Source of the DNA: Crossaster papposus
Taxonomy: Eukaryota; Echinodermata; Asteroidea; Velatida; Solasteridae
Direction: 5' to 3'
Length of the DNA stretch: 64,000 nt
NCBI GenBank assembly: GCA_037893245.1
Contig: JBAIAA010000897.1
Coordinates: forward strand, 1-64,000
The position numbers were made by a program, and so were the translations under genes. Positions 45,901 through 54,900 of the stretch are shown in pieces (position 1 is the stretch's first letter; each line of letters begins with the position of its first letter). The notes under the pieces are model-generated. The model was not told the origin of the DNA and ran no database searches. It was given only the letters and a program-made list of their open reading frames with translations.

Positions 45901-48900
45901 TTAAACATAGGTTTGATGCTGATAGTGATACACTGTGCATTTTATGTAGAAACCTGATTTTTCTTTTGGACCATGCTTTGCCTGTGCATCTCTTATTTTT
46001 CTCAAGATGTTTATTTGGGGGATTTGCATACCTAATGAGTTCCATAGGGTTGTGTAGCTTCTTCAAGTTTATGGCTGGTTTTATTACTTAATCCCCTGCC
46101 ACAGTCAATAGTTCCTTTGTTATTTAGATTTTTGAGGTGTCTTGGAGAGATGATTTTTTCTTAAGTTTTCCCAGTATAGTTTTGTACAGGAAAAGTGTAG
46201 CTGTGCATGGTATAATTGGAAATGCATATTTTATTAATGTTTATTTATAACTTGATCTTTAATCATTTCTTTTGCATTTTTCTTTGTATTTACAGGCTAT
46301 TCATTATTTGTTCCGATTGTGCTTAGAGAGCAATCCGCTATTAGTGCTGTGTTGGGTTTTTACTTCTTTTTTTATATTTTGTATTTTTGAGTTTAATCTG
46401 GAGTTAACATTTGCTCTGGCTTAGAGTAAACTATTCTGGGTTGTTCAAACACCAGTGGTCAAAGTTTAATTAAAAGTTCATAGTGTTGTTTCAGTGCAAA
46501 ATTTAATGTTCTTGCCCCAGTTATTTAAGGAAAATCTGCGACTCTTCATTTAGATCTTTGGTCTCACTGCAATCCCTCTAGCTTTATTAGTATTTTTCTA
46601 ACTGTACCATTTTTCGTGGTTACACTGACATCATTTGGAAACAACTTAATTTCACAGGTATTTTAGTGCCATTACTATCTTTAAAACAAGTAAGCCTTCC
46701 AGTTAAAGCCTTCCAACAATAATTTAGTCACTTACTTTTTGGACAGCTGCTAATTGCTTCTTTACCAATTGCTTGGTAACTCAAAAAAAAAAGTGTACAT
46801 TTACTGACTTGTAGAATGCTGTCACTTCTGCTAAATTCTGTGAGTGAACATCAATGATCACAACATGACCCTGTTGCCCAAACTTAAGTCTTCATTCTAG
46901 AAACTACAGCCTTAGAAGTGTGCTGACTTACATCGTTTACAATCCATGAACTCATCCATCTGCCACAAATCCAGGTGAATGTTGGGTTTCTTGACTCCGT
47001 GCCAGCGAGCAATGCGTTTCATTAAGTATGCGTAGTACTTCACGAAAGACTTGAAGGAACCTGCATGGACCCGAGACTAAGAAACAAAGACGGGAATAAG
47101 GAAGTGAATTCATTTTATTCTTCATTTAGAGTTAACAAGGATTCCATTTTGCAATTTTAAGTGCTGTAATATAAAAACAGAGATTACTAATATCTGTACC
47201 AGAAATAAGGTAATTTTCACAAAAGTGTTTGAAATGAATACTGCAACATAAAATCAATTTGAAGACTGTATGATAAACAACTTTAATTACAATGATACTC
47301 ACTTTCTGTTTGACTTTCTCCAGCATAGTTCTCACAACCCATCCTCTGACATATCTACATAAACAAAGACACAAACCCCAATTAATATTTGCAAATCAGA
47401 ATTCATATTAATAACATTTTACAATAAAGTTTTCTATTGTACATATTCTGTATGATACACCATTGGTAATTGATTGAATTATCAAAAATGGGTGGACTTT
47501 GGGGGTTGTATTTTATAGTAATACAATCATTGATGCTGAGAAAAGCAAGAAAAATGGCATTTGTTTTTAACCGGCTTCGGGCAGTGATTCTTATCTTATG
47601 TTGTTCTTGGGTTTTTTCCACGATCGCCGCCCGGAACAATTACAGAATATCTAGCGCAATAATTTTACTGGATGCCAACATTCATTATTTACTTTAAAAT
47701 AAGTAAGATATTTTTTAATAATTCGGTAGTACACTATTTTTCGATATCTGCAAATGGTGTATCCTACCTTTAAATTTGTACAAGAAGAATGAAAGAAAAC
47801 GAGAAGAATGAGGAATTTAGAACCTACTTCTGAATAGTGATGGCTGCTTTCTTCATTTGTGCCTTGGTCACACCTCTCTTTCCTCCGTGAAAAAGTCTAG
47901 TAAAAACAAAATCATACAAATATTGATATTTTAGAAAACTAATCAAACTGAGCCTTGTTTGTGTGTTTTTTGTTTTTATCAGTCAAGCCAGTGCAAAGCA
48001 GAAAAAATGTATTTGTGTACTTGCTCCCAAATATCAACACTTGGACCAATTCTTTTGAGAAGACTTGACGCTTTCTTATTCTCAAGCGCTTGTCTGGAAA
48101 AAACAGATAGATATTTGTTTTATATATTCAAAAGTATATTCAACACTTTATAGAGCATAATTTAGAATGAAACAGAGAAGAAATGAAAGCAGAATTGAGG
48201 CTTATTTCTGAAAATAGAAACTGGTGTTAAAACTAAAGGCTTGATGAGATTAATTAAAGAGCCCTCCATTGAATCATTATTTTAGAAAACGCCATTACCA
48301 GATACCACTGCGAGGCCCCAAAACGTAAAAACCTTTCGTTGGAACAAAAAAACGTGAAAAATAAACAATACGCCCACTTTTCACATCTTAAAAATGTGAT
48401 AAGTGATACTTTGACAGACACAAAAAAACTTTTTACGTTTGTTTTATTATAATATGAAAAGGGGGCCTATTGTTGACTTTTCACGTTTTCCGTTCCAACA
48501 AAAGGTTTAACGTCTTCAGGCTTCACAGTGTCTTAGTATTTGTGTCAAAGATAACTGGATTGTTATCCTTTTGTTCTTGCACTTACTGTCTCATATGCTC
48601 ATTCCATTTTTCTTGTCTCATCTTGTCTTTCAGCATCTTATCAGACATGTATCCTCTGGCCCAGCCGCGATCCAAGATGTCTGGTCGTTGAACCACAGAA
48701 ATCTCTTGCCTCGTCATGTACTCCTTGTACAATCTTAAAAACAGAAGAGTCAAGCTATTAGGACTGATGCAATATTAAAGAAGGGAGGGGGGGGGGGGGG
48801 GGCTGATAGGAAAAAGAACTGTAGTATGCAGGCGGTCGTAGGTTTGAATCCTACTTGAGAGGCCATGTTTACCTATTGAGATGTTTGTTATCTCGCTGCA

Positions 48901-51900
48901 TCTTCTCCCAGCGCTCTCGTTCCTGTCTCTCTAGCTCCTTGCGATATTCCTTGGCCACTGAGCCGCTGAATAGCTCCCTGATGTTGACAGACGACTTGGC
49001 TTCTTGAGCAAGCTCAATTGCCTTTGCCTCTTTCTCCTAGGAGTAAAAGGTGAAACAAAATACAAGAAATTTTTTGGAAACACAAAGGAACTCACTATCA
49101 ACTATTCAAAAAATGACATTATTGACAGCTTCCTTAAAAGTCAGTCTACCATTTGAATGTTTGAGTTTAGTCCCAAAAAGAAGATTGTTTTTTATACATA
49201 TTGCTGTTGCCCGTGCAATTTTGGGGGAAATTACTTTGTAAATTTCTCATATTTTTTTAACCTGACAAGTCAGATTTATTTTCGTGTACATTGGAGGCAA
49301 TAATGCAACCTGAAATAACAGCTTTTGTTTTTAGAGCATTGCCGGTGCAGAATTAGGAAAAAAAGTAAATTTTTACTTAAGCGTAAGAATTGGCAAAACA
49401 TGATATTTAAAGCAGTCGGAAAATCTTAAACATCAGTTTAATGTTTGTAATGGACATTTCTTTAGTAGCAAAAACTTTAAGATTACAAACTAACCGATGT
49501 TGCAGATGCACCGAAGACTGGCAACGGTCTGCCTTCCCACACTTTGCCTTGGCCTGCCGATGAGACCGACCTCTGTCTGTTTGTGGTTGTGGATGTCGTC
49601 ATCCCCTCAAAGAGTGACCTCTCAGTAGAGGCCCGCGGCCTGCGACTGACTCGGGCCGAGGAGGGGCGTGAGCTGGTGATGCTAGAGGAGTCAGATCGCG
49701 TCAGAGGGGCGGAGCTGGGCCGTTGGATCTCAATCTGGGGCGGAGAGAGTTGGTGGCTGGCGTCAGTCTGTATGTCACTCCAACTGATTTAAAAAAATGT
49801 ATGCGACAGAATCATTAACTTTTACATTTTGCAGCCAATTTCACAAAACTTAGGGTAATGGCATAACTCAACACACCACAATATTTCTTAGTAAAATGTA
49901 AATTATTTACATTTCACTTTATACATCGCAAACGTTTCACAGTGCATGAATCTGCCACTTAAATTCTGGCCTCGCGACTGAAAATGAACAAGTTTACTGA
50001 CTAACCATAAATATCATGTGGCCTTGCATTGCCCAACTTATCAAGGTTGATATAAGAAACTCACAATTTTTATTTTGAAAACGAAGTACCGAATATTGAG
50101 ATTCGCTGCCTGATTCTGAAGTAAGAGCGACAACACTTTTTTTCAAAATGAAAGGTGGAGGTGATGATGACTTGTTTGCGATTTAAAAGGAGGAAAACTA
50201 GGAAACTAAGTGAAACTATCACCCTGCCATAAATGCATAATCAGAAGAATAAGAGAAAATATAGAGAAAATAGAAATAAGAGAAAACAGAAATAGGAGAA
50301 ATAAGAGAAATAAGAGAAAACGTTAAAATGTCCCTTCTGTTTACCTTTAAAAAAACCTTATTATTGTTGCCCAAAATAGTCTGTAGCTATTTAAGAACAC
50401 AATAATAAGAAAAAGTAGTTTAGAAATAGCTGTTAAACTCTTTTGTAAATGTTTTAATAACCTTATACGTTTTTTAAAATGGATGTGACATTTTGAAAAT
50501 ATTATAAACACACCTTTGGAATACGTGTTATTTAATTTGTGCCAACCTAAACGAAGAGTGTCAGTAAGCAAATTGCAGCTTGCCAGCCTGGAAGTGACAA
50601 TTGCAGAAACTTCTAGAGTTTCTAAGGACTTGCTAACCTGTTGTATTCTATGTCGACAGATTTTAAGGTTTTTGTTTTCACTGATGCAGGTTTCATCAAT
50701 ATTTCTTGGGTCACCTACCTATTTGAACAGTTTGCAGTGATCTTGTAGAATGTTCATCGCTCGACTGATCGATTTCAATGGTGAAAACAGAAGGCACCCC
50801 CTGGCCCTCCTCTCTTGCAGAAGCAGGTCTCCCCTTTTCGTGGTAATGGTTTAATCTCTCCCTCCCGGTGTCACACAGTCTGGGGTTGGCTGAATTGGGC
50901 CGATGCATGTTATTGCGGGTGACAGTTAGAAAATCCCGGTTCAAAATGTTTGCCGGGGCTGCTGCCTCACAAGAAAGTAAAGTCCACATTGTGGGATTAA
51001 ATCATACATGTATGTATGTTCCTAATTCCATTAAAATCCATCTTCCTATTTTGATGGATTCTAGAGGACTTTGGTCCTGCAAGCCTGACATGACTATATT
51101 TTGATAGATTGTGATTGACTTAGGCCGGGAGGCCTGATGCACTGCTGGGGGAGTCCGATTGATTTTGTCCATCATACAGTGCTGCTGTCAAGTCCATCAC
51201 AAGTCCCTGTAAGTCCCTGTAAGTCCCTGCAAGTCCATCACAAGTCCTCCAGTTCCAATTCAAATCACAAGCTATTCAAATGAGCTTTGACAAAAGCATT
51301 CCTTTGTCATTGTTCAACCAGTTACTTGTGACTGGACTTGTGACTGGACTTGTGACTGGACTTGTGACTGGACTTGTGACTGGACTTGCAGAGGACTTGC
51401 AGAGGACTTGCAGAGGACTTGCAGAGGACTTGCAGAGGACTTGCAGAGGACTTGCAGAGGACTTGCAGAGGACTTGCAGAGGACTTGCAGAGGACTTGCA
51501 GAGGACTTGCAGAGGACTTGCAGAGGACTTGCAGAGGACTTGCAGAGGACTTGCAGAGGACTTGCAGAGGACTTGCAGAGGACTTGCAGAGGACTTGCAG
51601 AGGACTTGCAGAGGACTTGCAGAGGACTTGCAGAGGACTTGCAGAGGACTTGCAGAGGACTTGCAGAGGACTTGCAGAGGACTTGCAGAGGACTTGCAGA
51701 GGACTTGCAGAGGACTTGCAGAGGACTTGCAGAGGACTTGCAGAGGACTTGCAGAGGACTTGCAGAGGACTTGCAGAGGACTTGCAGAGGACTTGCAGAG
51801 GACTTGCAGAGGACTTGCAGAGGACTTGCAGAGGACTTGCAGAGGACTTGCAGAGGACTTGCAGAGGACTTGCAGAGGACTTGCAGAGGACTTGCAGAGG

Positions 51901-54900
51901 ACTTGCAGAGGACTTGCAGAGGACTTGCAGAGGACTTGCAGAGGACTTGCAGAGGACTTGCAGAGGACTTGCAGAGGACTTGCAGAGGACTTGCAGAGGA
52001 CTTGCAGAGGACTTGCAGAGGACTTGCAGAGGACTTGCAGAGGACTTGCAGAGGACTTGCAGAGGACTTGCAGAGGACTTGCAGAGGACTTGCAGAGGAC
52101 TTGCAGAGGACTTGCAGAGGACTTGCAGAGGACTTGCAGAGGACTTGCAGAGGACTTGCAGAGGACTTGCAGAGGACTTGCAGAGGACTTGCAGAGGACT
52201 TGCAGAGGACTTGCAGAGGACTTGCAGAGGACTTGCAGAGGACTTGCAGAGGACTTGCAGAGGACTTGCAGAGGACTTGCAGAGGACTTGCAGAGGACTT
52301 GCAGAGGACTTGCAGAGGACTTGCAGAGGACTTGCAGAGGACTTGCAGAGGACTTGCAGAGGACTTGCAGAGGACTTGCAGAGGACTTGCAGAGGACTTG
52401 CAGAGGACTTGCAGAGGACTTGCAGAGGACTTGCAGAGGACTTGCAGAGGACTTGCAGAGGACTTGCAGAGGACTTGCAGAGGACTTGCAGAGGACTTGC
52501 AGAGGACTTGCAGAGGACTTGCAGAGGACTTGCAGAGGACTTGCAGAGGACTTGCAGAGGACTTGCAGAGGACTTGCAGAGGACTTGCAGAGGACTTGCA
52601 GAGGACTTGCAGAGGACTTGCAGAGGACTTGCAGAGGACTTGCAGAGGACTTGCAGAGGACTTGCAGAGGACTTGCAGAGGACTTGCAGAGGACTTGCAG
52701 AGGACTTGCAGAGGACTTGCAGAGGACTTGCAGAGGACTTGCAGAGGACTTGCAGAGGACTTGCAGAGGACTTGCAGAGGACTTGCAGAGGACTTGCAGA
52801 GGACTTGCAGAGGACTTGCAGAGGACTTGCAGAGGACTTGCAGAGGACTTGCAGAGGACTTGCAGAGGACTTGCAGAGGACTTGCAGAGGACTTGCAGAG
52901 GACTTGCAGAGGACTTGCAGAGGACTTGCAGAGGACTTGCAGAGGACTTGCAGAGGACTTGCAGAGGACTTGCAGAGGACTTGCAGAGGACTTGCAGAGG
53001 ACTTGCAGAGGACTTGCAGAGGACTTGCAGAGGACTTGCAGAGGACTTGCAGAGGACTTGCAGAGGACTTGCAGAGGACTTGCAGAGGACTTGCAGAGGA
53101 CTTGCAGAGGACTTGCAGAGGACTTGCAGAGGACTTGCAGAGGACTTGCAGAGGACTTGCAGAGGACTTGCAGAGGACTTGCAGAGGACTTGCAGAGGAC
53201 TTGCAGAGGACTTGCAGAGGACTTGCAGAGGACTTGCAGAGGACTTGCAGAGGACTTGCAGAGGACTTGCAGAGGACTTGCAGAGGACTTGCAGAGGACT
53301 TGCAGAGGACTTGCAGAGGACTTGCAGAGGACTTGCAGAGGACTTGCAGAGGACTTGCAGAGGACTTGCAGAGGACTTGCAGAGGACTTGCAGAGGACTT
53401 GCAGAGGACTTGCAGAGGACTTGCAGAGGACTTGCAGAGGACTTGCAGAGGACTTGCAGAGGACTTGCAGAGGACTTGCAGAGGACTTGCAGAGGACTTG
53501 CAGAGGACTTGCAGAGGACTTGCAGAGGACTTGCAGAGGACTTGCAGAGGACTTGCAGAGGACTTGCAGAGGACTTGCAGAGGACTTGCAGAGGACTTGC
53601 AGAGGACTTGCAGAGGACTTGCAGAGGACTTGCAGAGGACTTGCAGAGGACTTGCAGAGGACTTGCAGAGGACTTGCAGAGGACTTGCAGAGGACTTGCA
53701 GAGGACTTGCAGAGGACTTGCAGAGGACTTGCAGAGGACTTGCAGAGGACTTGCAGAGGACTTGCAGAGGACTTGCAGAGGACTTGCAGAGGACTTGCAG
53801 AGGACTTGCAGAGGACTTGCAGAGGACTTGCAGAGGACTTGCAGAGGACTTGCAGAGGACTTGCAGAGGACTTGCAGAGGACTTGCAGAGGACTTGCAGA
53901 GGACTTGCAGAGGACTTGCAGAGGACTTGCAGAGGACTTGCAGAGGACTTGCAGAGGACTTGCAGAGGACTTGCAGAGGACTTGCAGAGGACTTGCAGAG
54001 GACTTGCAGAGGACTTGCAGAGGACTTGCAGAGGACTTGCAGAGGACTTGCAGAGGACTTGCAGAGGACTTGCAGAGGACTTGCAGCGGACTTGCAGAGG
54101 ACTTGCAGAGGACTTGCAGAGGACTTGCAGAGGACTCTAGTACCGGTACTAAGTCCATCAAAATTAACCAGCACTTCAGTGGTGGTTCCATTATCCAATA
54201 CATAAGAATAGAGCGAGTGATTGATTTTGGCAGATTTGATCCTGTACACTAAGTAGGCCCTACACTAATTCTTTTCGTACATTGCGTTATGAAAACAATC
54301 CATAGGGTTTGTGTGCTAAACTCAAACATTCTAAAATTCTAAAATATTCAACATCACCCTAATTTGTCTTCTTCTATATTTTCTTTCATTATACATGTAT
54401 ACCCTAACCTAATTTTACCTCTAAACCCTTTTACTGAAGACCTAATGCGCTATGGGGAATCAAACATTTCCCCACTACTCGGTCCGTTTTTTTCAAAATC
54501 CAAAAATTTCCCCACAACGAGGTCGAGGCTAGAACAGAGTTAGGGTTAAAGTTAGGATACACCATTTGCAGATATTGCTGGACGACGATGGCGAAAAAAA
54601 CTAAAACATCATAAGAACCACTGCCTGACGCCGGTTGAAATTAAACGCCGTTTTTCTTGCTTTTCTCGGCATCTATGATTGTAAAACTTTGAACAGGTCA
54701 GTTAAACTATACATTTTTTAAATTTACTATAAAATACAACCTGCCAAATCCACCCATTCATGATAATTCAAGCAATTACCAATGGTGTATCATACCTTTA
54801 AAGGGATAAATTCCGTGCACGGGAACCAAGTAATCTCTCATGTTCATGCGTACAAAGTTTTTTAGGTGAAAATTCACTTGAACCCAGTCATACGGGAACA

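Larger units (their letters stand above)
38940..46624 (+). mobile_element. Ty3/gypsy LTR retrotransposon, defective, antisense in gene 2
   Basis: Long terminal repeats begin TGTAGAGGAG at 38940 and 45106. The 3' LTR can be extended to TTACA at 46624, and then CTGA flanks both sides (38936-38939 and 46625-46628) as a 4-bp target duplication. The coding part runs gag (partial), protease, RT, RNase H and integrase, which is the Ty3/gypsy order. A deletion has fused the 5' LTR to mid-gag, removing the LTR end, the primer-binding site and the gag N-terminus. A frameshift lies near the integrase C-terminus. The LTRs differ by few substitutions and small indels, so insertion is fairly recent. It is antisense to the host gene. 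Confidence 0.92.

Noticed and set aside
46393-46624. Host intron sequence rather than LTR
   Set aside because: Considered because the 5' LTR lacks it, but the TGTA...TACA ends and the CTGA duplication favour it being the end of the 3' LTR. This remains open.
51276-54252. Overlapping ORFs of 900-990 codons on both strands
   Set aside because: They are generated by the 11-bp satellite, which lacks stops in every frame involved. All encode the same 11-residue repeat and there is no codon or domain signal.
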